From Spirilliplanes yamanashiensis (GTDB lineage: Bacteria > Actinomycetota > Actinomycetes > Mycobacteriales > Micromonosporaceae), in assembly GCF_016863475.1 (NCBI RefSeq), contig NZ_BOOY01000008.1, positions 1-64,000 on the forward strand: a DNA stretch of 64,000 bases, read 5' to 3'. Both the position numbers and the translations under genes were made by a program. This document shows, in pieces, positions 16,057-25,047 of this stretch (positions are counted from its first letter, which is position 1; each line of letters begins with the position of its first letter). Under the pieces are notes generated by a model. It had not been told where the DNA came from and made no database searches. It worked only from the letters and a program-made list of their open reading frames with translations.

Positions 16057-17010
16057 GTGACCACGTCGCCGTCCGCGGCCTCCCCCGCCCGATCGCCGGG
16101 CCGGATGTCGCGCCGGACCGGCAACGCCGGGCCGGCGCCGTACGACTTCCGGCGGCCGATCAAGCTCTCGCGCGAGCACGTGCGGGCGCTGCAGATCGCG
16201 TTCGAGACGTACGCCCGCAGCTGCGGCACCCAGCTCACCACCCGGCTGCGGGTGACCAGCAGCGTCACGCTCGCCGGCATCGACCAGGTGAACTACGACG
16301 AGTACGTGCAGTCGCTCAACAACCCGACCGTGATCAGCATGGTCACGCTCGACCCGCTGCCCGGCGTGGTGCTGATGGAGATGTCGTCGGCGGTGACGAT
16401 GGCCTGCATCGACCACATGCTGGGCGGGCCGGGCGGGCCGCAGCCGGAGCGCCCCCTCACCGAGGTGGAGGTGCCGCTGCTGCGGGGGCTGCAGGAGAAG
16501 ATGCTCGGCGAGCTGCGCTACGGCTTCGAACAGCTGGTCGACATCCGCCCGCAGCTGGGCGGCCTGGAGTACAACGCGCAGTTCCTGCGGGCCCACCAGC
16601 CCGGCGACGCGGTGATCGTGGCCGCGTTCGACATGAAGGTGGGCGCCGCGGAGTGCACGGCGACGTTCTGCATCCCGTTCAACACGATCCTGCCGGTGCT
16701 GCAGAAGGAGGAGGCGGTCGAGACGACCGCCGCCGAGCGCCGCGTGAAGGACCTGGCGCACCGGAACCTGTCCGCCGGCCTGTCGGCGGCCCCGATCGAC
16801 GTGGCCGTCCGGTTCCACCCGATCCGGATGCGCACGGACGACATCGTCGGCCTCCAGCCGGGTGACGTCGTCCCGTTGACGCACTCCACCAGCAGTCCCC
16901 TCGACATCGTCGTGAACGGCACCACGTTCGCCCACGCGGTGCCCGGCAACCAGGGCGCGCGGCTCGCCGTCCTCGTCGTCCCCTCGCCCATGGAGGAACC
17001 CCGCTCATGA
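16057..17010 (+). CDS. fliM: Flagellar motor switch protein FliM
   Basis: FliM forms the middle of the switch C ring between FliG and FliN. The 317-aa product has the FliM core starting YDFRRPIKLSREHVRALQIA, a CheC-like middle domain (MEMSSAVTMACIDHMLGG) and a C-terminal SpoA domain (DDIVGLQPGDVVPL). The usual N-terminal CheY-P binding motif (LSQ.EIDALL) is not visible; the first 30 residues are a Ser/Pro/Arg-rich tail. The start is a GTG at 16057 with a weak site; an ATG at 16105 is possible. It overlaps fliN by 4 bases. Confidence 0.92.
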   Translation: MTTSPSAASPARSPGRMSRRTGNAGPAPYDFRRPIKLSREHVRALQIAFETYARSCGTQLTTRLRVTSSVTLAGIDQVNYDEYVQSLNNPTVISMVTLDPLPGVVLMEMSSAVTMACIDHMLGGPGGPQPERPLTEVEVPLLRGLQEKMLGELRYGFEQLVDIRPQLGGLEYNAQFLRAHQPGDAVIVAAFDMKVGAAECTATFCIPFNTILPVLQKEEAVETTAAERRVKDLAHRNLSAGLSAAPIDVAVRFHPIRMRTDDIVGLQPGDVVPLTHSTSSPLDIVVNGTTFAHAVPGNQGARLAVLVVPSPMEEPRS

Positions 17011-17744
17011 CCGCCCTCACCATCGCCGAGCCGCAGCTCGCCCTGGCCCGGTCGGCGGCGCAGGCGGCGCTGGAGGTGCTGCCGACGAGCCGGACGCTGT
17101 CCGTGGGCGCCCCCGCCGTCGTGGCGCCGGACGCGCTCCCGGCGGGCCAGGCGGTGACGGCGAAGTTCAGCGGCGCCGCGACCGGCGAGGTCGTCGTGGT
17201 GGTCGGCCAGGATCTGGCGGACGCGCTCAAGGCCAGCCCGCTCGGCGAGCTGGACGTCGCGGCCGCCGTGCGCCCCGCGCTGGAGGCCGCCGTCCGCGTG
17301 TTCGGCCCCGTCGTGCTGGACCCGGGCCAGCTGATGGAGGCCCAGGTGGCGCTGAGCGCGCTGGCCGCGAAGCCCGACGCGGTCGCCGTGCCGCTGCTGG
17401 ACGGCGCGGAGACCGGCGGCGTGATCGCCCTGGCGCTGACCCCGTGGCCGGCCGAGACCCCGGCGTTCCGCCCGAGCCCGCTCGGCGGCGGCCGCAACAG
17501 CGGCCTGGACATGCTGCACGACGTGGAGATGGAGGTCTCCGCCGAGCTGGGCCGCACCCGGATGAGCGTGCGCGAGCTGCTCACCCTGCACCCGGGGGCC
17601 ATCGTCGAGCTGGACCGGGCCGCGGGCAGCCCTGCCGACCTGCTGGTCAACGGGCGGTTGATCGCCCGCGGCGAGGTCGTCGTGGTGGACGAGAACTTCG
17701 GCATCCGGATCACCGAGATCGTGTCACCGGGCAGCGAGGGCTAA
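17007..17744 (+). CDS. fliN: Flagellar motor switch protein FliN (long, FliY-like)
   Basis: FliN is the lower part of the switch ring and docks the export ATPase complex. At 245 aa it is nearly twice the usual FliN length. The C-terminal 85 residues are the conserved SpoA domain (VEMEVSAELGRTRMSVRELL, then GAIVELDRAAGSPADLLVNG). The first 150 residues form a CheC/CheX-like domain as in FliY. I do not see the E-x-x-N pair of a CheY-P phosphatase in it. The ATG overlaps the fliM stop. Confidence 0.9.
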   Translation: MTALTIAEPQLALARSAAQAALEVLPTSRTLSVGAPAVVAPDALPAGQAVTAKFSGAATGEVVVVVGQDLADALKASPLGELDVAAAVRPALEAAVRVFGPVVLDPGQLMEAQVALSALAAKPDAVAVPLLDGAETGGVIALALTPWPAETPAFRPSPLGGGRNSGLDMLHDVEMEVSAELGRTRMSVRELLTLHPGAIVELDRAAGSPADLLVNGRLIARGEVVVVDENFGIRITEIVSPGSEG

Positions 17745-17748
17745 CCGG

Positions 17749-18156
17749 GTGGAAGCGGTCAAGCTGGGTCTCCAGATCGTCTTCTCGCTCGCCGTCGTCT
17801 TCGGGCTGATGTGGCTGCTGGCGAAGATCGCCAAGCGCCCGCTGACCGGCGGCCGGGGCGGGGCGCTGTCGGTGGTCGCGCGCCAGCAGCTCACCCGCAC
17901 CGCGAGCGTGGCCGTGGTCCGGGTGGCCGACCGCGCGCTCATCGTGGGCGTGACCGAGAGCCAGGTGAGCCTGCTCGGCGAGACCGAGCTGGAGGCGCTG
18001 GAGGAGACGGTCCCGCACCCGGAGCACCGCGACTCGATGCTGCTGTCGGCCGACGCCACCCAGCCGCACCAGGGGCCCCTGGCGGGTTCCGCGCTGTCGC
18101 CGCGCACCTGGTCGGCGGCGGTCAACGCGCTGCGCGAGCGGACGGCCCGCCGATGA
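17749..18156 (+). CDS. fliO: Flagellar biosynthesis protein FliO
   Basis: FliO helps FliP assemble in the export gate. The 135-aa product has one membrane segment at about residues 6-25 (LGLQIVFSLAVVFGLMWLL). A short cytoplasmic domain follows with RQQLTRTASVAVVRVADRAL and LIVGVTESQVSLLGE, the FliO pattern. The GTG at 17749 starts four bases after fliN. The stop overlaps the fliP ATG (ATGA). Confidence 0.88.
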   Translation: MEAVKLGLQIVFSLAVVFGLMWLLAKIAKRPLTGGRGGALSVVARQQLTRTASVAVVRVADRALIVGVTESQVSLLGETELEALEETVPHPEHRDSMLLSADATQPHQGPLAGSALSPRTWSAAVNALRERTARR

Positions 18157-18932
18157 CCGGCCGGCGCCGGCTCCTGCTGGGCCTGGCCGTGCTGCCGGCG
18201 GTGCTGGCCGGCACGGCGTCGGGCGCCGCCGCGGCGCCGGCGCCGCCCAGCCCGGCCGTGAGCCCGTCGGCGCCGACCGTCGGCATCAACATCGACGGCT
18301 CCACGGTGCCGCCGTCCAGCTCGCTGACGATCCTGCTGGCGCTGACCCTGCTGTCCGTCGCGCCCGCCCTGCTGCTGCTGTGCACGTGCTTCACGAAGGT
18401 GTTCGTCGTGCTCGGCATCACCCGCAACGCCCTGGGCCTCACGACCGTGCCGCCGAACCAGGTGCTGGCGGGGCTGGCGCTGTTCCTGACGCTGTTCATC
18501 ATGGGCCCGACGCTGTCGGAGATGAACGACCAGGGCGTGCAGCCCTACATCAAGGGCGTGAAGAGCCAGTCGGTGGCGTTCAAGGACGGCGTGGAGCCGC
18601 TGCGCGAGTTCATGCTCAAGCAGACCCGGCCGGACGAGATCGCGCTGATGACCCGGGTCTCCGACGCCGAACGGCCGGCGACGCCCGAGGACGTGCCGCT
18701 GACCACGCTCATCCCGGCGTTCATCCTGTCGGAGCTGCGGGCCGCGTTCATCATCGGTTTCGTCATCTTCATCCCGTTCCTCATCATCGACATGGTCGTC
18801 TCCGCGTCGCTGATGTCGCTGGGCATGATGATGCTGCCGCCGGTCACCGTCGCCCTGCCGTTCAAGCTGCTGCTGTTCGTCCTCGTCAACGGCTGGGGCC
18901 TGGTCATCACCGCCCTCGCGGGCAGTTATTAG
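18153..18932 (+). CDS. fliP: Flagellar export gate protein FliP
   Basis: FliP is the main subunit of the FliPQR export gate in the MS ring. The 259-aa product begins with a signal-like segment (residues 4-24). Four membrane segments carry the family signatures near residues 76-95 (LCTCFTKVFVVLGITRNALG) and 205-225 (GFVIFIPFLIIDMVVSASLM). The NGWGL end (FVLVNGWGLVITALAGSY) is typical. It overlaps fliO by 4 bases. The 74 bases before fliQ hold no gene. Confidence 0.95.
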   Translation: MTGRRRLLLGLAVLPAVLAGTASGAAAAPAPPSPAVSPSAPTVGINIDGSTVPPSSSLTILLALTLLSVAPALLLLCTCFTKVFVVLGITRNALGLTTVPPNQVLAGLALFLTLFIMGPTLSEMNDQGVQPYIKGVKSQSVAFKDGVEPLREFMLKQTRPDEIALMTRVSDAERPATPEDVPLTTLIPAFILSELRAAFIIGFVIFIPFLIIDMVVSASLMSLGMMMLPPVTVALPFKLLLFVLVNGWGLVITALAGSY

Positions 18933-19006
18933 GCTTTCCGTGGCTGCCACCGAGCGGCAACGGATCGCTGCTCGGCCCGCACCCGAGCAGGGCCGAACAG
19001 GATCGC

Positions 19007-19282
19007 GTGACCGACGTACAGATCATTCAGATCGGCCTTCAGGCCATGACCATCGCCGCCAAGCTCTGCGCGCCGATCCTGCTCACGGCGCTGCTGATCG
19101 GGTTCGCGATCTCGCTGTTCCAGAGCGTGACGCAGATCCAGGAGGCCACGCTCTCCTTCGTGCCCAAGGCGCTCGGCGTCGGCATCGCGCTGCTGCTCAG
19201 CGGCAACTGGATGCTGCACGAGATGATCACGTTCACCACCCAGCTGTTCGAGAAGATCCCGACGCTGCTGGCCGCCGGCTGA
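19007..19282 (+). CDS. fliQ: Flagellar export gate protein FliQ
   Basis: FliQ is the small two-helix subunit of the FliPQR gate. The 91-aa product has two membrane segments (about residues 14-37 and 50-72) and the family order PILLTALLIGFAISLFQSVT, then QIQEATLSFVPK. The start is a GTG at 19007 with AGGA about eight bases upstream. It is flanked by fliP and fliR. Confidence 0.94.
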   Translation: MTDVQIIQIGLQAMTIAAKLCAPILLTALLIGFAISLFQSVTQIQEATLSFVPKALGVGIALLLSGNWMLHEMITFTTQLFEKIPTLLAAG

Positions 19283-19307
19283 CCCGGCGGCCCGGACGGG
19301 GGGCGTC

Positions 19308-20075
19308 GTGATCGACATCGACGCCCAGATCGGCAACCTGGTCGCCCTCATGCTGGCGGCCCTGCGCACCTCGGCGTGGATCATCATCTGCCCGCCGTTC
19401 AATTCCCGGCTCATCCCCCGCCAGGTCAAGATCCTGCTGGCGATCGGGCTGTCCCTGCCGATGGCCGACAAGGTCCAGGGGACGCTGCCCGACATCGGCA
19501 CCATGGCGCTCATCGCGACCGCCGCGCTCCAGGTGGTCATCGGCGCCTCGCTCGGCTTCGTGACCCTGCTCTTCTTCGCGGCCATCCAGGCCGCCGGCGA
19601 CATGCTCGACCTGTTCGGCGGCTTCTCCCTCGCCCAGGCCTACGACCCGCTGTCGCAGTCGCAGAACTCCGTCTTCGGCCGGTTCTACAACCTGCTCGCC
19701 GTGACGCTGCTGTTCGGCACCCAGGGCCACATGCTCATCATCCGGGGCTTCCTGCAGACCTTCGACACGCTGCCGCTCGACCGCGCGCTGTCGATGGCGA
19801 CCCTGAACCGCTTCCTGACCGCCGGCGTCGGCGAATTCTTCGTCTCCGCGCTGCAGATCGCCGGCCCGCTGATCGCCGTGCTGTTCCTCACCGACATCGC
19901 GTTCGGCCTGCTCAACCGCGCCGCGCCCGCGCTCAACGCGTTCGGCCTCGGCTTCCCCGCCAAGATCTTCCTGACGCTGTCGCTGGCCGGCACGGCCATC
20001 GCGGTGCTCCCCCGCGCCCTGGAGGGCCTCGTCGACCAGGCGGTCCGGGCGGTCGTGACACTCAGCGGCGGCTGA
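19308..20075 (+). CDS. fliR: Flagellar export gate protein FliR
   Basis: FliR is the single-copy subunit of the FliPQR gate. The 255-aa product has about six membrane segments. Family signatures are IICPPFNSRLIPRQVKI near residue 24, GFVTLLFFAAIQAAGDMLDL near 83 and FPAKIFLTLSLAG near the end. The GTG at 19308 follows a G-rich ribosome site. flhB follows after 46 bases. Confidence 0.94.
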   Translation: MIDIDAQIGNLVALMLAALRTSAWIIICPPFNSRLIPRQVKILLAIGLSLPMADKVQGTLPDIGTMALIATAALQVVIGASLGFVTLLFFAAIQAAGDMLDLFGGFSLAQAYDPLSQSQNSVFGRFYNLLAVTLLFGTQGHMLIIRGFLQTFDTLPLDRALSMATLNRFLTAGVGEFFVSALQIAGPLIAVLFLTDIAFGLLNRAAPALNAFGLGFPAKIFLTLSLAGTAIAVLPRALEGLVDQAVRAVVTLSGG

Positions 20076-20121
20076 CGCCCGCCGATCAGGATTACCGGTA
20101 GGGCAGAGGGGGTGATCCGGC

Positions 20122-21219
20122 ATCAGCGGCGAGAAGACCGAGAAGCCGACACCGCAACGGCTCGCGAAGGCCAAGCGCGAGGGCCAGATCGGCCGGTCCC
20201 AGGAGGTCGGCGCCTGGTTCGGCATGCTGACGGCCAGCTTCATCCTGCCGCGCACGCTGGAGGCGGCCGTCGGGCACGCCCGCGAGGCGCTGACCCGCCT
20301 GCCCGCCGTGATCCAGAACCCCGACATGGCCGTCGCGATGGACATCCTCAAGTCCGGCGCGATGGGCGCCGCCACCGCCGTCGCGCCGCTGGCCTTCGCC
20401 GTGATGCTGGTCGGCATCATGGGCGCCGGCGCGCAGGGCGGCATCCGGGTCGCCACGAAGCTGTTCATCCCGAAGTTCAACCGGCTGAACCCGTTCCCCG
20501 GCATCAAGAAGATGCTCGGCACCCAGTCGCTGTGGGAGGGCGCGAAGGCGCTCATCAAGACCGGCGTGCTGGGCGTCGTGCTGTACCTGACGGTCAAGGA
20601 CCTGCTGCCCGTGCTGCTGACCGCGGGCCAGCTGCCGCTGGGGGCGCTGCTGACCATCGTCAAGGACACCGTGCTGACGCTGGTGCGGTACGCCGCCGCG
20701 GCCGGCATCGTGCTCGCCGCCGCCGACTACGCCGTGATCAAGAAGAAGTCGATGAAACAGCTCAAGATGTCGAAGGAGGACATCAAGCAGGAACACAAGC
20801 AGCAGGAGGGCGACCCGCACGTCAAGGGACAGATCCGGTCCAGGCAGATGGCGATGGCCCGCAACCGGCAGATGGCCGACGTGCCGAAGGCCGACGTGGT
20901 GCTGGTCAACCCGACCCACGTGGCCGTCGCCCTGCGCTACGACCCGATGCGCGGCGCCCCGCGCGTGCTGGCGAAGGGCCAGGGCGCCATCGCCACCAAG
21001 ATCCGCGAGCTGGCCACCGAGCACCGCATCCCGATGGTGCAGGACGTGCCGCTGGCCCGCGCGCTGCACAAGGGCACCGAGGTCGGCCAGGAGATCCCCG
21101 CCGAGTTCTACGGCGCGGTCGCCAAGGTGCTGGCGTTCGTGATGAGCCTCAAGGCCAAGGGATCCGCCGCCGGCACCCACCGCAACCCCAACCCGACACC
21201 CATCCCGACGGCCGCCTGA
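20122..21219 (+). CDS. flhB: Flagellar export switch protein FlhB, apparent ATC start
   Basis: FlhB is the substrate-specificity switch of the export gate. It has four membrane segments and a cytoplasmic domain that self-cleaves at Asn-Pro of NPTH (residues 263-266, close to 269-272 in E. coli). The conserved family opening SGEKTEKPTPQRL is encoded directly after an ATC at 20122. The in-frame codon TGA at 20113-20115 closes the frame upstream, and the two codons between (TCC, GGC) cannot start. A GGGGG run at 20108-20112 is a suitable ribosome site. The first ordinary start, ATG at 20224, would delete 34 conserved residues. The 365-aa length fits the family. Confidence 0.9.
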   Translation: MSGEKTEKPTPQRLAKAKREGQIGRSQEVGAWFGMLTASFILPRTLEAAVGHAREALTRLPAVIQNPDMAVAMDILKSGAMGAATAVAPLAFAVMLVGIMGAGAQGGIRVATKLFIPKFNRLNPFPGIKKMLGTQSLWEGAKALIKTGVLGVVLYLTVKDLLPVLLTAGQLPLGALLTIVKDTVLTLVRYAAAAGIVLAAADYAVIKKKSMKQLKMSKEDIKQEHKQQEGDPHVKGQIRSRQMAMARNRQMADVPKADVVLVNPTHVAVALRYDPMRGAPRVLAKGQGAIATKIRELATEHRIPMVQDVPLARALHKGTEVGQEIPAEFYGAVAKVLAFVMSLKAKGSAAGTHRNPNPTPIPTAA

Positions 21220-21239
21220 GCATCTGCCGAAACATTGCC

Positions 21240-21268
21240 CTCAGAACGACGGCCTTGTCGCCGAAAAG
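21240..21268 (+). promoter_or_regulatory. FliA-type promoter for flhA, best match in the window
   Basis: CTCA (21240-21243), 16 bases, GCCGAAAAG (21260-21268). This is a full match to CTCA-N15-17-GCCGAA(A/T)(A/T)(A/G) as I recall it for A. missouriensis flagellar operons. It is placed 54 bases before the flhA start. Confidence 0.7.
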
Positions 21269-21321
21269 GATGACGCCAGGGATGGCAGTCGTCAGGGCAT
21301 GGAACGCCCGGCCGTAGCGCC

Positions 21322-23376
21322 GTGCGAGGTGTTGTGAAGAACCAGCAGCTGGGCAAGCTCGCCGTACCCGTGGGCGTCATCGCGATCATCGTGATGATGG
21401 TCGTTCCGCTGCCCACGTTCCTGCTGGATCTGCTCATCGCCGTCAACATCACGGGTGCGCTGCTCACGCTGCTGGTCAGCATGTTCGTCACCCGCGCCCT
21501 TGACTTCTCGGTCTTCCCCGCGCTGCTGCTGGTCTTCACCCTGTTCCGGCTCGCGCTGAACATCAGCGCCACCCGCCTCGTGCTCAGCGAGGGCGACGCC
21601 GGCAAGGTGATCCACGCGTTCGGCGACTTCGTCATCGCCGGCAACCTGGTCATCGGCCTGGTGGTCTTCGCGATCCTGGTGATCGTCCAGATGATCGTCG
21701 TGACCAAGGGCGCCGAGCGCGTCGCGGAGGTGGGCGCCCGGTTCACCCTCGACGCGATGCCCGGCAAGCAGATGGCGATCGACGCCGACCTCAACGCCGG
21801 CCTGATCGACGAGGACACCGCCCGCAAGCGCCGCGCCGAGGTGGCCGCCGAGGCCGACTTCCACGGCGCCATGGACGGTGGCTCGAAGTTCGTCAAGGGC
21901 GACGCCATCGCCTCGATCATCATCACGCTGATCAACCTGATCGGCGGCTTCGCCATCGGCATGCTGCAGATGGGCATGTCGCCGGGCGACGCGATCCACA
22001 CCTACAGCCTGCTGAGCATCGGCGACGGCCTCGTCTCGCAGATCCCCGCCCTGCTGCTGTCCGTCGCGACCGGTCTGATCGTGACCCGGTCGGCGACCGA
22101 GGGCGACATGGGGTCGAGCGTGCTGGAGCAGCTGGGCCGGCACAAGCTGGCGCTGCGCATCGTCGGCGGCGCCGCCCTGGCCCTGTGCATCATCCCGGGC
22201 CTGCCGAAGATCCCGTTCCTGCTGGTCGGCGCGGGCTTCCTGTTCGCCGCCCACAAGATCAAGCCGCCGCCGCCCGTCCTGGAGTCGGCCGCCGCGGACG
22301 ACCCCGACCGGCCGTCGCCGGACTCGCCCGAGATGCTGCTCGGCGAGATGCGCGTCGACCCGCTGGAGCTGGCGATCGCGCCCGACCTCGTCGACCTGGT
22401 CGACCCGACCGGCGGCGACCTGCTCGACCGGGTCCGCGCGCTGCGCCGCAAGATGGCGCTCGAGCTGGGCATCATCATGCCGCCGGTGCGCACCCGCGAC
22501 GACCTGGACCTGCCGCTGTCGTCGTACGCGATCCGGATCTCCGGCGTCGACGCGGCAGCGGGCCAGGCCCCGCCCGGCACCGTCCTGGCGATCGGCGACG
22601 GGCTGACGGCCCTGCCCGGCCGCGCGGGCGTCGAGCCGGTGTTCGGCCTGGCCGGCAAGTGGGTCCCCAGCGAGCTGCACTACCAGGCGGAGCTGACCGG
22701 CGCGACGGTCGTCGACCGCGCCTCGGTGATCATCACGCACCTGGCCGAGGTGGTCCGCGCCAACGCCAGCCGCCTGCTGGGCCGCGAGGACGTCCGCGCC
22801 CTGGTCGAGATGGTCAAGCGCACGAACCCGGTGGTCGTGGACGAGCTGACCCCGGCCGCGATGAGCCTGGGCCAGGTGCAGAAGGTGCTGCAGGCCCTGC
22901 TCGACGAGGGCGTGCCGATCCGCGACCTGGTGCGCATCTTCGAGGCGCTGTCGCTGCGGGCGAAGGTCTCCGTCGACCACGACGGCATGGTCGAGGCCGC
23001 CCGCGCCGCGCTGGGCCCGGCCATCGCCGCCCACCACACCAACGACGGCCGCCTGACGGTCATCACCCTCGACCCGCAGCTGGAGCAGCACCTGCTCGAG
23101 TCGCTGCGCCCCGGCGAGAACGGCAACTTCCTCGCCATCGACGGGATGCGCGCCGAGTCGATCGTGACCGAGTCGGGCCGGCTCATCGAGAACGCCGAGG
23201 CGTCGGGCGTGACGCCCGCCCTGGCGTGCTCCCCACAGCTGCGGGCGCCGCTGGTGCGCCTGCTCAAGGCGGGTAACCGCCGGGTGTCCGTGCTGTCGTA
23301 CGCGGAGATCGCGGAGTCCAGCGCCCAGATCGAGACGATGGGGGTGGTGAACGGTGCCTACGCGGGTGTTGCTTGA
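21322..23376 (+). CDS. flhA: Flagellar export gate protein FlhA
   Basis: FlhA is the nonameric export-gate component whose cytoplasmic ring receives chaperone-substrate complexes. The 684-aa product has about eight membrane segments in the first 310 residues. The FHIPEP family signature is near residue 140 (ARFTLDAMPGKQMAID). A large C-terminal cytoplasmic domain starts at about residue 340. GTG at 21322 is used; GTG at 21334 is closer to GAGG and equally possible. The 3' end overlaps the FlhF-like gene by 23 bases. Confidence 0.95.
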   Translation: MRGVVKNQQLGKLAVPVGVIAIIVMMVVPLPTFLLDLLIAVNITGALLTLLVSMFVTRALDFSVFPALLLVFTLFRLALNISATRLVLSEGDAGKVIHAFGDFVIAGNLVIGLVVFAILVIVQMIVVTKGAERVAEVGARFTLDAMPGKQMAIDADLNAGLIDEDTARKRRAEVAAEADFHGAMDGGSKFVKGDAIASIIITLINLIGGFAIGMLQMGMSPGDAIHTYSLLSIGDGLVSQIPALLLSVATGLIVTRSATEGDMGSSVLEQLGRHKLALRIVGGAALALCIIPGLPKIPFLLVGAGFLFAAHKIKPPPPVLESAAADDPDRPSPDSPEMLLGEMRVDPLELAIAPDLVDLVDPTGGDLLDRVRALRRKMALELGIIMPPVRTRDDLDLPLSSYAIRISGVDAAAGQAPPGTVLAIGDGLTALPGRAGVEPVFGLAGKWVPSELHYQAELTGATVVDRASVIITHLAEVVRANASRLLGREDVRALVEMVKRTNPVVVDELTPAAMSLGQVQKVLQALLDEGVPIRDLVRIFEALSLRAKVSVDHDGMVEAARAALGPAIAAHHTNDGRLTVITLDPQLEQHLLESLRPGENGNFLAIDGMRAESIVTESGRLIENAEASGVTPALACSPQLRAPLVRLLKAGNRRVSVLSYAEIAESSAQIETMGVVNGAYAGVA

Positions 23377-25045
23377 GGGACCGGCCATCGAGCCACTGCT
23401 GACGCAGGTGCGTGAGGAGTACGGCTCCCAGGTGAAGATCATCTCTGCGGACAAGGTGCGCACCGGTGGCATCGGCGGGTTCTTCGCCAAGCAGAAGTAC
23501 GAGCTGTCCGTCGAGGTGCCCGACGGACCGCCGGCGCCGGAGTCCGCCGAGCCGGGCGGGCCGCCGCCGAAGCGCAACGGTAACGCCAACGGCAGCGCCA
23601 ACGGCAACGGCAAGGCGTCGCGGTCCGGCGTGACCGGCGGCAGCGTCACCGAGCCGGAGGAGGCGCTCACCCTGGAGCAGCTGCTGGCCCGGGTCGAGTC
23701 GCAGGACAACTTCAACGACGAGCCGGTCTCCCCGGCGCCCGCGCGCGGCCACCTGCCGCCGCGCGCCGGGATGCTGTCCACCAACGGAGCGGCGTTCGCC
23801 GAGGTGATGGCCGGCCTCGGCGCCGGGCCGGCGGCCACCGCCGACGACTCCGACGCCCCGGCCAAGCCGACCGTCAAGCCGTTCAAGCCCAAGCCCGCCA
23901 ACGGCACTCCTGTGAACGGAGCCTCGACGAATCCCATGAAAGCCTCGACGAAGCGCAACCCGTACCTGGACGACGCCCTCATCTCGGACCTGACCTCGAC
24001 GGCGGCCGCGCTGCTCGACGCGGCGGCCGCCCCCGAGGAGCAGCCGCCCGCGCCGCCCGTGCGCCCGGCCGAGCCGGCCCCGGTCGCCGCCCCGGCGCCG
24101 GTGGCCGCGCCGACGCCCGCCGCGGTGTACATCCAGCCCGCCGCGGTCGCGCCGCCGCCCGCCCCGGAGCCGGCCCCCGCGCCGGCCCCGGCGCCCGCGC
24201 CCGTCGCGCCGCCGCAGGCCGTGGCCCCGCCGGCCCCGCCGGCCCCGCCCGCCGCGCCGGCCCCGGCGCCCGCGCCCGCCACCGTCGTGGTGGAGACGCC
24301 GGCCGCCGAGCCGCCGGTCACGGTCGCGGGGACGCCCGCGGACGCCCCGACCCTGAAGCTCATGGCCGACCTGCGCGGGCTGGGCATGCCCGAGCACCTC
24401 GCGGCCGCCATCGAGGGCCCCGACGCGTACTCCGGCGTCATGAAGGCCCTGTCGCAGACCGAGCCGGCCCCCGGCCCGCCGGACCGCCCGGGCGACATCC
24501 TGGCGATCGCGGGCGAGCTGTCGCACGTCATGCCGGTGGCCCGCGCCCTCATGGAGGAGCTGCGGCTCGACGAGACCCAGCTGCTGCTGGCCGGGCCGTC
24601 GTGCGCCGGGACGGGCATCCACGCCTCGCGCCGGATCGAGAGCCTGGAGGACGCCGAGCGCCGCGCCCGGCGGATGCACCGGGCCGAGGCCGCGCACATC
24701 GTGGTCGTCGACGCCCCGATCTCCGGTTCGGGCGGCTCGTCGGTGCGGGACATGTGTGACGCGCTGGGCGCGAGCGCCGTGTGGGCCGTGGTGGACGCGA
24801 CCCGCAAGACGACCGACTCGATCCGGCACGTCGACGCGATGGGCGACGTCGAGGCGATCGTCGTGCACGGCGTGCAACAGACCGCGGATCCGGCCTCAGT
24901 TCTGGCCCTGGACCTGCCGATCGTGTCCATGGACGGGCAGCCCGCCACGCGTCGTGCGTGGGCCACCCTGATCTGTGAGCGGCTGACCGCCGACCTCGAC
25001 GAGACCGCGCCCGCCCGCCGGCGGCGCCGTACCCGGGAGCGCTGA
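23354..25045 (+). CDS. FlhF-like protein without GTPase motifs
   Basis: FlhF is an SRP-type GTPase that places flagella. This 563-aa protein has a FlhF-type N terminus: VREEYGSQVKIISADKVRTG, then GGFFAKQKYEL. A very long Pro/Ala-rich linker (about residues 70-330) follows, then a C-terminal SRP-GTPase-like fold. Where FlhF has the P-loop GPTGVGKTT, this protein has AGELSHVMPVARALM, with no Gly-Lys-Thr/Ser. The G3 DTAGR equivalent is VVDAPISGSGG. So it probably keeps the fold without GTP hydrolysis. Its position directly after flhA matches flhF. I give no symbol because the defining activity appears lost. Confidence 0.75.
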   Translation: MPTRVLLEGPAIEPLLTQVREEYGSQVKIISADKVRTGGIGGFFAKQKYELSVEVPDGPPAPESAEPGGPPPKRNGNANGSANGNGKASRSGVTGGSVTEPEEALTLEQLLARVESQDNFNDEPVSPAPARGHLPPRAGMLSTNGAAFAEVMAGLGAGPAATADDSDAPAKPTVKPFKPKPANGTPVNGASTNPMKASTKRNPYLDDALISDLTSTAAALLDAAAAPEEQPPAPPVRPAEPAPVAAPAPVAAPTPAAVYIQPAAVAPPPAPEPAPAPAPAPAPVAPPQAVAPPAPPAPPAAPAPAPAPATVVVETPAAEPPVTVAGTPADAPTLKLMADLRGLGMPEHLAAAIEGPDAYSGVMKALSQTEPAPGPPDRPGDILAIAGELSHVMPVARALMEELRLDETQLLLAGPSCAGTGIHASRRIESLEDAERRARRMHRAEAAHIVVVDAPISGSGGSSVRDMCDALGASAVWAVVDATRKTTDSIRHVDAMGDVEAIVVHGVQQTADPASVLALDLPIVSMDGQPATRRAWATLICERLTADLDETAPARRRRRTRER

Positions 25046-25047
25046 CC

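Noticed and set aside
20224-21219. Annotating flhB from ATG 20224
   Set aside because: It would drop the conserved 34-residue N terminus that is present in frame after ATC 20122.
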